From positions 1 through 64,000 of the forward strand of contig NZ_BRVN01000006.1 in NCBI RefSeq assembly GCF_026011735.1: a DNA stretch of 64,000 nt. Direction: 5' to 3'. Source of the stretch: Dietzia sp. NCCP-2495. GTDB lineage: Bacteria; Actinomycetota; Actinomycetes; Mycobacteriales; Mycobacteriaceae. Positions 1 to 8,149 of the stretch are shown here, one piece after another. Position 1 is the stretch's first letter, and every line of letters starts with the position of its first letter. The notes beneath the pieces are model-generated. The model was not told the origin of the DNA. It ran no database searches and saw only the letters and a program-made list of their open reading frames with translations. A program made the translations under genes and the position numbers.

Positions 1-234
1 ACTCCCCTGTTCTTGCATTCACCTGGCGCGGCCCCATACCCATTCACCAGCATCGACCCCAAGTGGTGTGACCTGACTAACACTAGGCGAGCGGCGAAGA
101 AAAGGAAAGTCTTACTGGACGCTGGACCTTGACGGTCGTCCCCGACACGAACCACGCATTCACATGCGTTATCAGCGACCACATGTACCGAGGCTCACCT
201 GAGCCGCCTTCACAGGTCTCGACCAAATAACGTG

Positions 235-255
235 GCGCCCGGACGCTCCGGGCGC
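235..255 (-). terminator. Rho-independent terminator of the export operon
   Basis: A perfect 9-bp stem (GCGCCCGGA / TCCGGGCGC) with a 3-nt loop lies 20 bp past the stop of the secreted-protein gene. Read on the minus strand it is followed by a T-rich stretch (TTATTT), so it fits an intrinsic terminator. Positions 1-234 hold nothing else I can assign. Confidence 0.75.
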
Positions 256-275
256 GACGTGTCAGCGCTGGATTC

Positions 276-1409
276 CTACGTCAGTTCGCAGGTCCCGATG
301 TCCACCTTCAAGGTGCGGCCGGCCACGGTGACCGTGAGCTCGCCGCTGACTTCTTCGATCCGGCTCGCGCCGTCCACGTCCGCGGCGCAGACCTCGGTTC
401 CGCCTCTGGTCACCACCAAGTAGGTGCGTCCGTCGATGTCCTCGAGTCGCGCGAAGGCGTCGCCCACCGGAATCGGCGAGTCCCCCACTCCGGCCTTGAC
501 CGACGACGTGGTCGTTGTGCTCGGAGCGGTGGGCGTATTGCTCGGTTGCGGCGAGGCAGTTGCCGGAGCGGGAGAACTTGGAGTCGGTTTGACGGTGGTC
601 ACCCGGGCTGTGCGTGGCAGCGCGGGAGTAGGCGACACGGACGCAGAGGTCGAGGCCTCGGAAGTCGACTTCATCGAGCTCTTTTCCACAGGACTCGTCG
701 GAGTGAACGAATTAACGCCGGGAGATTCCGCCCTTTCGGCCGGGGATCCACCGTCATCAGCCTCGCGTTCTACCTCTTCCCCCGCCGCCTCACCTGCAAG
801 CCGCATCGCCGCTTCAACCGGCTCGGCGCCTGAAGTCAATCCCTCGGGAAAGGTTCCAGGAGGACCTGTACCAGTTCGCTGCCCTCGCGAGCCACCAGTG
901 CAGTCGTATATCAAACTCGACGAATGGACAAAATACCACCCAATCCAGTTATTTGATTCTTCGCCAAGCTCATTGACAGAGTATATCTTTGCAGTGAAGG
1001 ACCACCCATTGGTGCCACCCAATTGATCATTAGTCAGTCGCGGAAACCGAATAGTATCTCTCGGATAAGGGTAGCTATCTTCTGGACCCCAGCTGTATGG
1101 CCCGTTGGAACCCAGACGCCGGACAAGGCCGTTATCTTGAACAATGTACATTCGATAACGCTGCTCTTCTCTCTTTTTATTAATAGTAAATCTAATGCCG
1201 GCCCAGTTGGCGTTTTCATAATCTGAACATGAGATTTCATCTGCCCGAGGTAGCAAATCATCGGCTGTAGCGAGATCTTGCGAGGTCGCAGTGGCTGTGC
1301 CATTAGGGGCAGCGTCAGTAAGAGCGATCTGAGACGCCATTATGCTGAGCCCGAGTGCGCACGCGATGACGGCAGCAATCAACCTGGGCCTATGAAGCGA
1401 TCTAGTCAT
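276..1409 (-). CDS. Secreted protein of the SipW/TasA-like operon, unknown function
   Basis: A 377-residue protein that I do not recognise. It begins with a basic n-region and a hydrophobic stretch (about residues 9-34) that looks like a signal peptide. A folded region with Cys residues follows (about 60-175), then a long Thr/Ser/Pro-rich linker (about 215-320) and a small C-terminal domain containing two cysteines (about 325-377). It is the last gene of the minus-strand operon; its start overlaps the signal peptidase gene by 8 bp. The DNA for the middle region (about 900-1250) is clearly poorer in G+C than its surroundings, which hints at a foreign origin or at relaxed selection. A role as cell-surface partner of the TasA-like proteins is inference from position. 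Confidence 0.75.
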   Translation of the reverse strand: MTRSLHRPRLIAAVIACALGLSIMASQIALTDAAPNGTATATSQDLATADDLLPRADEISCSDYENANWAGIRFTINKKREEQRYRMYIVQDNGLVRRLGSNGPYSWGPEDSYPYPRDTIRFPRLTNDQLGGTNGWSFTAKIYSVNELGEESNNWIGWYFVHSSSLIYDCTGGSRGQRTGTGPPGTFPEGLTSGAEPVEAAMRLAGEAAGEEVEREADDGGSPAERAESPGVNSFTPTSPVEKSSMKSTSEASTSASVSPTPALPRTARVTTVKPTPSSPAPATASPQPSNTPTAPSTTTTSSVKAGVGDSPIPVGDAFARLEDIDGRTYLVVTRGGTEVCAADVDGASRIEEVSGELTVTVAGRTLKVDIGTCELT

Positions 1410-1986
1410 TGCCGATCTCCTCGTTCATCATCGTCTCACCACCAGCACGGGCCGGCCCGAAGGCAAGCATGAGCAACGCCCCGGACAAAAGTCCGCCTAG
1501 GAAAATCGCCGTTCGTCCCGACAGCCACATCACCAAGTAACCCAGATATTGAGCATCTACGAACACACGCTCGGCCTCGGTAATCACGTAGGGAAAGGGG
1601 TCGTCGACCGGGTTCGCGTCACCTTTGAGGGTTACCGCCACGGCGCCGTTGTCGTCGTCAAACTCTGTCACCGAAACCACGCGGTGCGTGATTGACGTGC
1701 CGCTGTCGTTCTTGACCGCGATGACGTCGCCCACCTGAACCTCGGATGCGCCGATGGTCCGGGCCAACGCCAACGAGCCAGTGGTGATTTCTGGGGCCAT
1801 CGACCCTGACCGGAAGACCAGCGGGCTGATCCCGAAAAACATGGACGCCGCGGCCAACAGCATGCACACCACACCCGCGACCGCACCAACGTTGAGGGCG
1901 AGGTTGCCCCACCGCATCCAACGTTCGGAGCGCTCGGTTTCGCCCTGCTCTGCGAATGGTTTCGCCACATTGATTCCCGTAGTCAT
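1402..1986 (-). CDS. ER-type (SipW-like) signal peptidase I, copy 1
   Basis: A membrane-bound serine protease of family S26B, predicted to cleave the signal peptides of the neighbouring TasA-like proteins. The 194-residue sequence has an N-terminal membrane segment (about 29-58), the catalytic-serine motif SGSM at about 60-63, and a THR motif at about 101-103. The latter supplies the His that replaces Lys in ER/SipW-type enzymes. A second hydrophobic segment lies near the C-terminus (about 148-175). Its ATG overlaps the stop of the TasA-like gene upstream by 4 bp, so the two are translationally coupled. Coupling of one substrate gene to one peptidase gene is repeated in the next pair. Confidence 0.88.
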   Translation of the reverse strand: MTTGINVAKPFAEQGETERSERWMRWGNLALNVGAVAGVVCMLLAAASMFFGISPLVFRSGSMAPEITTGSLALARTIGASEVQVGDVIAVKNDSGTSITHRVVSVTEFDDDNGAVAVTLKGDANPVDDPFPYVITEAERVFVDAQYLGYLVMWLSGRTAIFLGGLLSGALLMLAFGPARAGGETMMNEEIGND

Positions 1987-2597
1987 GATGCTGCCGTTGC
2001 TGTGAACTCGACTACGGCCTTGACCGCTTTGCCCGAAACAGTCTTAGACACTGCGGAAGACAATTGCGCCTGGAAACACAGGATTTCCGAACTGGACGAC
2101 GTCAATGTGCGTGCGGTGCTGATGAATGGCTTGGATGTCCCCACCGCGAGGGTGGTCGAACCGATTTGAGTCCCGCCAGTGCACGTTCCACCGCTCAGGG
2201 TGGCTCCCGCTCTCGCCGTCACCGCTATGTACTGAGCGAGACTCGAATCGCCGGTGGCATTAATTTTCGCGGTGTAACCGAAGCCGACTCCGCCCTTGTT
2301 CTGCACAGTCAGCGTGGACGCAACCGTACTTCCCGGCATGAGTCCTGAGCCCGCGAGGGACCACGTGGACGCGTATGAATCATTGACTTGCAGGTCCAAC
2401 GACGCGGCACTGAATGCTCCCGAAGTCGCAGTAGCGTTGTCCACCCAATACGCCACTGTTCCCGCAGCACTGAGGCTGAACACCATGCCTAGCGACAGCA
2501 GCGCGCGAACTCGAGTCCATGCCGAGCCGCGCCACTTGAATTGCTGCCAGCTAATCCTTGAATTTGCGACAATGTCCCGCTTCTTGTTGCCTGCCAT
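1983..2597 (-). CDS. TasA/camelysin-like exported protein 1 (SipW-dependent type)
   Basis: A 204-residue exported protein. Residues about 28-55 form a hydrophobic segment ending GTVAYWVDNATATSG, followed by SGAFSAASLDLQVND. This resembles the alternate signal peptide and first beta-strand of SipW-dependent TasA, TapA and camelysin proteins, where W/D lies just after the cleavage region. The remainder is Ser/Thr-rich and probably beta-sandwich, with a Cys pair (about 142 and 177). Known relatives form extracellular fibres or surface layers; that role is inferred here. The gene overlaps the upstream peptidase stop by 1 bp and the downstream peptidase start by 4 bp. Confidence 0.8.
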   Translation of the reverse strand: MAGNKKRDIVANSRISWQQFKWRGSAWTRVRALLSLGMVFSLSAAGTVAYWVDNATATSGAFSAASLDLQVNDSYASTWSLAGSGLMPGSTVASTLTVQNKGGVGFGYTAKINATGDSSLAQYIAVTARAGATLSGGTCTGGTQIGSTTLAVGTSKPFISTARTLTSSSSEILCFQAQLSSAVSKTVSGKAVKAVVEFTATAAS

Positions 2598-3214
2598 CAG
2601 CGACTCTCCCCTCTTTCAGGCGATACATCCGCGACCGTCGTCTTGCGTGATCGATCACGCAGGCTTCCACAGAACATCCAGACCGCGTAGGCGCCCAAGC
2701 CGCCGACCACGACCATGATCAGCACCTGCCTGTTTTCGCCCGAGAGCAGGTTATTTGCGTATCCGAGGTAGGGAACCGAGTACCAAAGCTTGCCTCTGAC
2801 CTGCCCTGGGACCAGGAGATCCGAATCAGGGATGCTGTTGGCATCCCCCTGGGTCTGAATTCGCAGTTGCCCCTGCGCGTCATAGGCCAGCTGCGTGATT
2901 CGGTGTGTATTGACGGCCGGATTATCCGATTCGATCTGGAACGTGATCACGTCCCCGGCGCGGAGTTCGTCAGCAGGGACTGGCTTTACCACGATCAAAT
3001 CCGCCGGCGAAAGAGTGGGTTCCATAGAACCCGAAAGGACCGTATACGGGGTGGCGCCGGCGATGCGCGGCACCACCACGAGCGCTGCCAGGACTGCAAA
3101 CGCCACGATGAGCAGTGCCCCGGATGTGACAGTGCGAATCCACCACCACACACCAGTCCGCTCTTCGGGTGCGTCGGCCGCATCCGACTCAGCCCCCACG
3201 TCGCTCGCTGTCAT
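2597..3214 (-). CDS. ER-type (SipW-like) signal peptidase I, copy 2
   Basis: A 205-residue signal peptidase of family S26B. It has a membrane segment at about 24-48, the catalytic-serine motif LSGSMEP at about 59-65, and the THR motif at about 104-106 that supplies the catalytic His. A C-terminal hydrophobic segment lies at about 162-183. I start it at 3214 because that ATG overlaps the stop of the preceding TasA-like gene in an ATGA junction; a longer reading frame runs to 3295 but would lie inside that gene. It shares the motif arrangement of the other peptidase in the operon but has a different N-terminal tail, so the two copies are not a recent duplication. Confidence 0.88.
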   Translation of the reverse strand: MTASDVGAESDAADAPEERTGVWWWIRTVTSGALLIVAFAVLAALVVVPRIAGATPYTVLSGSMEPTLSPADLIVVKPVPADELRAGDVITFQIESDNPAVNTHRITQLAYDAQGQLRIQTQGDANSIPDSDLLVPGQVRGKLWYSVPYLGYANNLLSGENRQVLIMVVVGGLGAYAVWMFCGSLRDRSRKTTVADVSPERGESR

Positions 3215-3747
3215 GATTGCGTGGTCCCGAACGTGAAGGTAGCCGCCCCCGAGTTCCCGGCAGTAGCGTTCGGCCCCATCGTTACGCGGAAGCACAGGAT
3301 CTCCGATGTCCCCTTCGCGAGTTCGCGATAACTAGTCTCCGCATCAGTTAGATCGCCCGAATAGAGGGGGTCCCCCGAGGCTTCCCCCGAAGCCGGACAA
3401 GCGACTTCGGAGGGCACCGCGGTGACCTGCAACTTCAGTGGAAGAACTCCACTGAGAGTCGCGGAGTCGACCTTGTACTTCATCGGCACGTTGCCGGCGT
3501 TTCTTACGCGCAGCGGACGCTGCACCGAGTCGCCACTCACCATGTTGGATGCCGTCAATGCCGTGAACTGGTAGGCTTTCACCTGCGTATTCGAGTCACC
3601 GACGGCAATATCAAGCCTCCCAGCGGTGATAGTGGAGCCCGTACTCTGAGCGGAATTACTCCACAGAGCACCGGTCTGTTGCACGGAAACGATGGCGGCT
3701 CCCGCTGCGGCCACCGCGGCGAGAGTCCAACGACGATGAGTGGTCAT
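3211..3747 (-). CDS. TasA/camelysin-like exported protein 2
   Basis: A 178-residue exported protein with a short basic start and an Ala-rich hydrophobic segment (about 7-24) ending QQTGALWSNSAQSTG, then TITAGRLDIAVGD. This has the layout of the SipW-dependent alternate signal peptide and first strand. Two cysteines occur (about 116 and 151). The rest is predicted beta-rich by its alternating Thr/Val pattern. It sits 17 bp after the third TasA-like gene and overlaps the second signal peptidase by 4 bp, so this substrate and peptidase form a coupled pair. Confidence 0.75.
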   Translation of the reverse strand: MTTHRRWTLAAVAAAGAAIVSVQQTGALWSNSAQSTGSTITAGRLDIAVGDSNTQVKAYQFTALTASNMVSGDSVQRPLRVRNAGNVPMKYKVDSATLSGVLPLKLQVTAVPSEVACPASGEASGDPLYSGDLTDAETSYRELAKGTSEILCFRVTMGPNATAGNSGAATFTFGTTQS

Positions 3748-3764
3748 CTGTTGATCAGCTCAGA

Positions 3765-4295
3765 TCACGGAGTGGTGTTGCTCGCCGGAGCGGTTTGCTC
3801 GAGCGTGATGGTCGACCCGGCCAGGTTGGCGGATTCCCCCATCCCTTCTTTGTCCTTCGTATCCGCCTTGAAGGTGATGGTCGTAGTGACATTGATCGTC
3901 TTGCCATTGTCTGCCGACGTGATGTTGCTGAGCGTGATCCCTGGCGTGGAAGTCGTCGCATTGACGTCGAGGTAGTCCACGAGGCCGCCAGAGACCCCAC
4001 CCAGCGCCGGTGTCAGCGAGGCAACAAGGTTCTTGCCCTCCACGTCGAGCCGGTACGCAGCGGAATACTTAACTCTGTCACCCGGAACGATGCGGTCGGT
4101 GCCCGGAACGAACGTGGTGTCGTCACCCCAGGTCCATGCGCCCGTCGAGGTCGGGGTGATCTTGAGCTGCCCTGCCGTGACGGTGTCGCCGCCGAGCGAC
4201 GCCTCATCGCTCCACGCCGCGTACGTTCCCGCGCCGCCGGCCAGCAGCAGCGCGGCCGCCCCCAGGGCGATGGCGCCCTTGGTGTTCTTCTTCAT
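3765..4295 (-). CDS. Alternate-type signal peptide exported protein (TasA-like 3)
   Basis: A 176-residue protein and the first gene of the minus-strand operon. Residues 1-32 (KKNTKGAIALGAAALLLAGG, then AGTYAAWSDEASLGG) match the actinobacterial alternate-type signal peptide handled by SipW-like peptidases. The mature part is rich in Thr, Asn and Asp with no cysteine and is probably a beta-sandwich. A good ribosome site (AAAGGGA) precedes the ATG by about 6 nt. With two further substrates and two peptidases behind it, this is the likely major subunit of a surface layer or fibre (inference). Confidence 0.8.
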   Translation of the reverse strand: MKKNTKGAIALGAAALLLAGGAGTYAAWSDEASLGGDTVTAGQLKITPTSTGAWTWGDDTTFVPGTDRIVPGDRVKYSAAYRLDVEGKNLVASLTPALGGVSGGLVDYLDVNATTSTPGITLSNITSADNGKTINVTTTITFKADTKDKEGMGESANLAGSTITLEQTAPASNTTP

Positions 4296-4477
4296 GGGAT
4301 CCCTTTCAAGGTGTTCGGTACCGGGGCGGCGTAGCCGACCGGACCAGCGGTGCGATGTCGCCGGCCTCGGGCCTTCTCATCGCTCAAACGTGACGGACCA
4401 TGTGTCCGTCGACGGTCGGCAGCGGGTGCTGACGACCGAGTTCTCGGGCCCCGGTTGTCCGGGGCGATGGTGGGCTC

Positions 4478-5284
4478 CTATCCGAAGCCCAGGGAGGGAC
4501 TGCTCAGTGAACCGACGCCGATCCACGAGGCGGGCAGGGAACCGGTGCCCGACGACCCACTACTCCCGGAGGAGCCGGTCGAGCCGGATTTCACCGAGCC
4601 GCTCCCGGCGGAGGAGCCGAGCGAGCCGGTCGAGCCGGATTTCACCGAGCCGCTCCCGGTGGAGGAGCCGAGCGAGCCGGTCGAGCCGGAGGAGCCGAGC
4701 GAGCCCAACGAGCCAGTGGATCCCGAGCCGCCGCCACCGCCCGGGCGCTCGTGCAGGGCGATCCCCCAGTCCGGCGCGATAGTGGCGGCCTGCTCGACCT
4801 CCGCGGCGGGCACGCCCACGTTCAGCGTGAGGCGCACGGTCTCGCCGGCATCCAGCGCGAACTCGCTCATCAGGACTCCCGGCCCGGGGGGCTGCGCGCC
4901 CGGCAGGATCTGTGTCCGGCCCTCGACGCCGTTGACGTCGACCCGGAACCAGGCGCTGCCGCGCTCGACGGACCAGTTGCCCAGGTACACCTCGCCCTCG
5001 ACGTCGGACTGCCCGTCCACCCGGAGGTGAAAGCTCGTCGCATTGGGTGTGCCGCCCGGAACCGGAATAGTGGCCTGATCCCACGGGATCACCTCGGCCC
5101 CGCCCCAGGTCAGGCCATCGGCCGAGAACTGGTAGCGCTCCCGCTCCACCGGCTCGGGGGCACTCGGAGCCGCGGTGGCCATACAGCCCGCGGACAGCGC
5201 TGTGACCATGCCGAGACCCAGCAGTTGGAGACCCCTGAGCGGAAGGGGCGAGCCGTGTTGACGTGACCCCGAAACGACGAACAT
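4478..5284 (-). CDS. GS-repeat lipoprotein, unknown function
   Basis: A 268-residue predicted lipoprotein. The hydrophobic segment at about 19-34 ends in a lipobox (LSAGC, Cys35), so the mature protein is probably anchored to the outer face of the cytoplasmic membrane. Residues about 50-180 form a beta-rich domain. From about 183 on the chain is almost only Gly, Ser, Thr and Leu, in units such as GSTGSLGSS, including two copies of a 17-residue unit encoded by a 51-bp tandem DNA repeat near 4572-4673. It lies upstream of the TasA/SipW-like operon on the same strand, but with a 182-bp gap, so it may be transcribed separately. Confidence 0.72.
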   Translation of the reverse strand: MFVVSGSRQHGSPLPLRGLQLLGLGMVTALSAGCMATAAPSAPEPVERERYQFSADGLTWGGAEVIPWDQATIPVPGGTPNATSFHLRVDGQSDVEGEVYLGNWSVERGSAWFRVDVNGVEGRTQILPGAQPPGPGVLMSEFALDAGETVRLTLNVGVPAAEVEQAATIAPDWGIALHERPGGGGGSGSTGSLGSLGSSGSTGSLGSSTGSGSVKSGSTGSLGSSAGSGSVKSGSTGSSGSSGSSGTGSLPASWIGVGSLSSPSLGFG

Positions 5285-5568
5285 GAGAACGTAAGCTAGA
5301 TCACACCTCGTGCCTGGGTCAATAGGTTCCTTTTATTTTAGTGCTGCTTACCTGGTCGGGCGCCCAGCAGGACCATCCCGGACACCCAACGCTGTGGACA
5401 TTGAGCCTTCACTGCTGCACACGGTGGGAATAGGACGATCGACCTCGAGGCGATACACTTGGCCGAAGCAGCCGCCACAGTGAGATGGGTCACACTCTTG
5501 ACCTGAGTAAATGCCTAGTCAGCGGAGCTTGTCACCCACTCGATTGTCGTCCCCGAAAGGACCGCAGC
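5285..5568. other. Divergent intergenic region
   Basis: This 284-bp gap separates the GS-repeat lipoprotein gene (minus) from the secreted-protein gene (plus) and must hold both promoters. A TTGACC hexamer at 5498-5503 could be a -35 element for the plus-strand gene, but I see no convincing -10 at the right distance. No gene, repeat or steroid-type operator was found in it. Confidence 0.4.
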
Positions 5569-6297
5569 ATGACCACACTCTGTAGGAAGTCGATCGCCGT
5601 CAGCGCCGCCGCGCTGATGGCCGTGTCCGGCCTGACCGTCGGCGCCGCCACCGCGAGCGCGCAGACCACCGGCACCGAGAACTGCGCGACCAGCCAGTCG
5701 GTGACGAAGAACTTGGCAGGCAACTACACCGTAAACAAGGAAGTCGTTGGTGACGGCACTGTCGCCCCGGGCGGCCAGGTCACCTTCCGGACCAAGGTCA
5801 GCGGTGCAGGCGGTCTCGTCGCCTCGATCACCGACTATCACCCCGCCGGGTTCGAGCTCGTCGGCGCTCGAGAGAACGTCTGGTGGCTCGTCGGGGGCCA
5901 GAAGTGGGCCGACGTCACCGGCAAAGTGACCAAGAACGCCGCAAACAACTCGGTGAAGCACTCGGGTAGCGGCTGGACAACTGCGAGTGGCGCGACGGCC
6001 ACTCTCGAGACCACCTACAGGGTGCCGGCGGACGCCAAGCCCGGCACCGTCCTCAACTCGGGGGCGGCCACCTCGGTCACCGCCGTCGGAAGCATTGATG
6101 CCAACCCCATCGACGTCTGCGTCACCATCCGCGAGCCCAACGCCGCGGAGGCCGTGACCGGTAGCCTCGACGGCCTGGGCCTCGGCTCGGTGACCTCCGG
6201 CTCCACCGCCGCCGGCGGCATCTCCAGCGACCCGTCCGGGTTCATCTCGGACATCATCAACGGCCTCGACCTCGGGAAGATGGTCGGCCTGAGTTGA
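5569..6297 (+). CDS. Secreted beta-rich protein with GS/GL-rich tail
   Basis: A 242-residue secreted protein. I choose the ATG at 5569 because it follows GAAAGG by about 8 nt and begins a standard signal peptide (residues about 1-32, cleavage after ASA); an upstream in-frame ATG at 5485 lacks a ribosome site. Residues about 35-210 look like one DUF11-like or immunoglobulin-like adhesive domain, with a Cys pair (about 39 and 184). The tail contains GSLDGLGLGS, similar in flavour to the GS-rich proteins elsewhere in the window. Cell-envelope role is inference; no specific family was recognised. Confidence 0.7.
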   Translation: MTTLCRKSIAVSAAALMAVSGLTVGAATASAQTTGTENCATSQSVTKNLAGNYTVNKEVVGDGTVAPGGQVTFRTKVSGAGGLVASITDYHPAGFELVGARENVWWLVGGQKWADVTGKVTKNAANNSVKHSGSGWTTASGATATLETTYRVPADAKPGTVLNSGAATSVTAVGSIDANPIDVCVTIREPNAAEAVTGSLDGLGLGSVTSGSTAAGGISSDPSGFISDIINGLDLGKMVGLS

Positions 6298-6342
6298 GCC
6301 CCAAGCCGGCCGAGTAGCCGGCGATAGGCCCCGACAGTCTCG

Positions 6343-6380
6343 AGCCCCGGCCACCCGCACTCACGCGGGAGGCCGGGGCT
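6343..6380. terminator. Bidirectional terminator hairpin
   Basis: AGCCCCGGCC and GGCCGGGGCT form the outer stem and CCCGC/GCGGG the inner stem, broken only by an A.A mismatch, with a 6-nt loop. It lies between two convergent genes and probably serves both. Confidence 0.7.
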
Positions 6381-6399
6381 CTGGCCTGCGGCCGCTCCC

Positions 6400-8055
6400 T
6401 TACCTGGCGTCCGCCCAGTACGGCTCCTTGAGCGTCCGCTTGACCAGCTTCCCGTTGGCCTGCCGCGGCAGCGCGTCCACCACGTCGATCGTGCGAGGCA
6501 GCTTGAACTTCGCCACCCGCCCGGACAGGTCCGCCAGGATCTCCGACTTGAGCTCCTCGGACTCCTCGAAGCCCTCGGCCAGCTCGATCACGGCCTTGAC
6601 CTCCTCGCCCCAGTCCGTGTGCGGGATCCCGAACACCGCGGCATCACGCACCGCGGGGTGCCGCGTCATCTCCGACTCGATCTCCGCCGGGTAGATGTTC
6701 ACGCCGCCCGAGATGATCATGTCGTTCTTCCGGTCCCGCAGGAACAGGTAGCCGTCCTCATCGACGTACCCGATGTCGCCCATCGTGAACATCTCGCCCA
6801 CGTACGTCTTGGCAGTCTTTTCTGCATCCTGGTGATACTCGAACTGCGAGCCGTGCATCTGGAGATAGACGTTCCCGACCTCGCCGACGGGCAGCTCGTT
6901 GCCGTCGTCGTCGAGGATCTTCAAGGTCGTCGTCTTCCACGGGCGCCCCACGCTGCCGGGCTTGCGCAGCCACTCCTCGCCCGTGATGGTGCAGCCGCCG
7001 CCCTCGGTGCCGGCGTAGTACTCGGTGAGTACCGGCCCCCACCAGTCCAGCATCGCCTGCTTGACGTGCTGCGGACACGGCGCGGCCCCGTGGACGATGG
7101 TCCGCAGGCTCGACACGTCGTACTTCGCACGCACGTCCTCCGGCAGCTCGAGCAACCGCGAGAACTGGGTGGGCACCATGTGCGACTGCGTGACCCCGTG
7201 CTCGTCGATGAGCCGCAGCATCTGCTCGGGCGTCCACTTGTCCATGAGCACCACCAGCTGCCCCAGGTTGAGCGAGATGGTGACAAAATTGAGCACCGCC
7301 GTGTGGTACAGCGGCGAGCCGCAGATGTGGACGTTGTCCGGCGCGTGGATGTTGAAGCTGGCGAAGAAGTAGTAGTTGGGAACCGTCACCTGGTCGGGGC
7401 TCGCGCCGGTGAGCGGGCGGCGCACGCCCTTGGGGCGGCCGGTGGTGCCACTGGTGTAGAGCATCGGGGCGCCCAGGGTGCGGTCGGTGGGGAGGACCGG
7501 GGTGTCCGACGACGACGATGCCTCGGACCCGGCACCCGGCGCCGAGTCGCCCGGCGCCAGCTCCGCCAGCGGCCGGAACCCCGGCACCTCGCCCACCGCG
7601 TAGCAGCGTGCGGGATCCAGCCCGGCCTCGCGCGCGGCCACGGTGGCCACGTCGGCGAACCGCTCATCGGCGATGAACACGGTCGAGCCTGAGTTATCCA
7701 GGATGTAGGCGACCTCTGGGCCGGTGAGGTGCCAGTTGGCGGGCGCCACGTACAGGCCGATCTCCAACGCGGCGTAGTAGACCTCGAGGAACTCGATCGA
7801 GTTGGGGGCCAGCAGGACGATGCAGTCGCCGGTCCTCAGCCCCAGCTCCTGCAGGCCGCGCGCGTAGCGGTGGGCGGCGCCGGCGAGCTCGCCGAACGTC
7901 ACCCGGCGGCCGGGGGCGTCGTCGGAGCCGCCCTCGATCACGGCCGGCCGGTCCGGCTGGGCCTCGGCGATGCGATACACACTGGTCACGTGCTTGCCGG
8001 TCCGCGGGTCGAGGACTCCTGCGTCGGCGGGGACGGTAGGCGTGGGTGCACTCAT
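6400..8055 (-). CDS. FadD-type acyl-CoA synthetase under a KstR box
   Basis: A 551-residue ANL-family ligase that activates a carboxylic acid to its CoA thioester through an acyl-adenylate. The AMP-binding motif TSGTTGRPKG lies near residue 205. The motifs EYYAGTEG (about 337), GDIGYVDEDG and DRKNDMIISGG (about 430-450) and the C-terminal Lys in ANGKLVKR are present. A perfect KstR operator lies 11 bp upstream of the start, so a sterol acid is the likely substrate. The sequence does not look like FadD19 as I recall it; it is closer in style to medium/long-chain FadD enzymes, so I assign no symbol. It is followed by a terminator and appears monocistronic. Confidence 0.85.
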   Translation of the reverse strand: MSAPTPTVPADAGVLDPRTGKHVTSVYRIAEAQPDRPAVIEGGSDDAPGRRVTFGELAGAAHRYARGLQELGLRTGDCIVLLAPNSIEFLEVYYAALEIGLYVAPANWHLTGPEVAYILDNSGSTVFIADERFADVATVAAREAGLDPARCYAVGEVPGFRPLAELAPGDSAPGAGSEASSSSDTPVLPTDRTLGAPMLYTSGTTGRPKGVRRPLTGASPDQVTVPNYYFFASFNIHAPDNVHICGSPLYHTAVLNFVTISLNLGQLVVLMDKWTPEQMLRLIDEHGVTQSHMVPTQFSRLLELPEDVRAKYDVSSLRTIVHGAAPCPQHVKQAMLDWWGPVLTEYYAGTEGGGCTITGEEWLRKPGSVGRPWKTTTLKILDDDGNELPVGEVGNVYLQMHGSQFEYHQDAEKTAKTYVGEMFTMGDIGYVDEDGYLFLRDRKNDMIISGGVNIYPAEIESEMTRHPAVRDAAVFGIPHTDWGEEVKAVIELAEGFEESEELKSEILADLSGRVAKFKLPRTIDVVDALPRQANGKLVKRTLKEPYWADAR

Positions 8056-8065
8056 GACCCCATGG

Positions 8066-8079
8066 TAGAACGTGTTCTA
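8066..8079. promoter_or_regulatory. KstR operator (acyl-CoA synthetase promoter)
   Basis: TAGAACGTGTTCTA matches TnnAACnnGTTnnA at every fixed position. It ends 11 bp before the start of the acyl-CoA synthetase. On the minus strand TAGAAC could itself act as the -10 element, so repressor binding would cover the promoter. Confidence 0.88.
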
Positions 8080-8136
8080 ACTCGATGGTGCCGCTTTCCC
8101 ACCCCCGGACGGATCGGGACCGCTGACCGAGTCAAC

Positions 8137-8142
8137 TACGCT
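8137..8142 (+). promoter_or_regulatory. -10 element implying a leaderless mRNA
   Basis: TACGCT (TAnnnT class) lies 7 nt before the ATG of the DUF1707 gene. Transcription would begin at or next to the ATG, and there is no ribosome-binding site. Confidence 0.5.
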
Positions 8143-8149
8143 CTCGCAC

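Noticed and set aside
6400-8055. Assignment as fadD19
   Set aside because: Position and KstR box fit, but the sequence differs from FadD19 as I know it, so no symbol was given.
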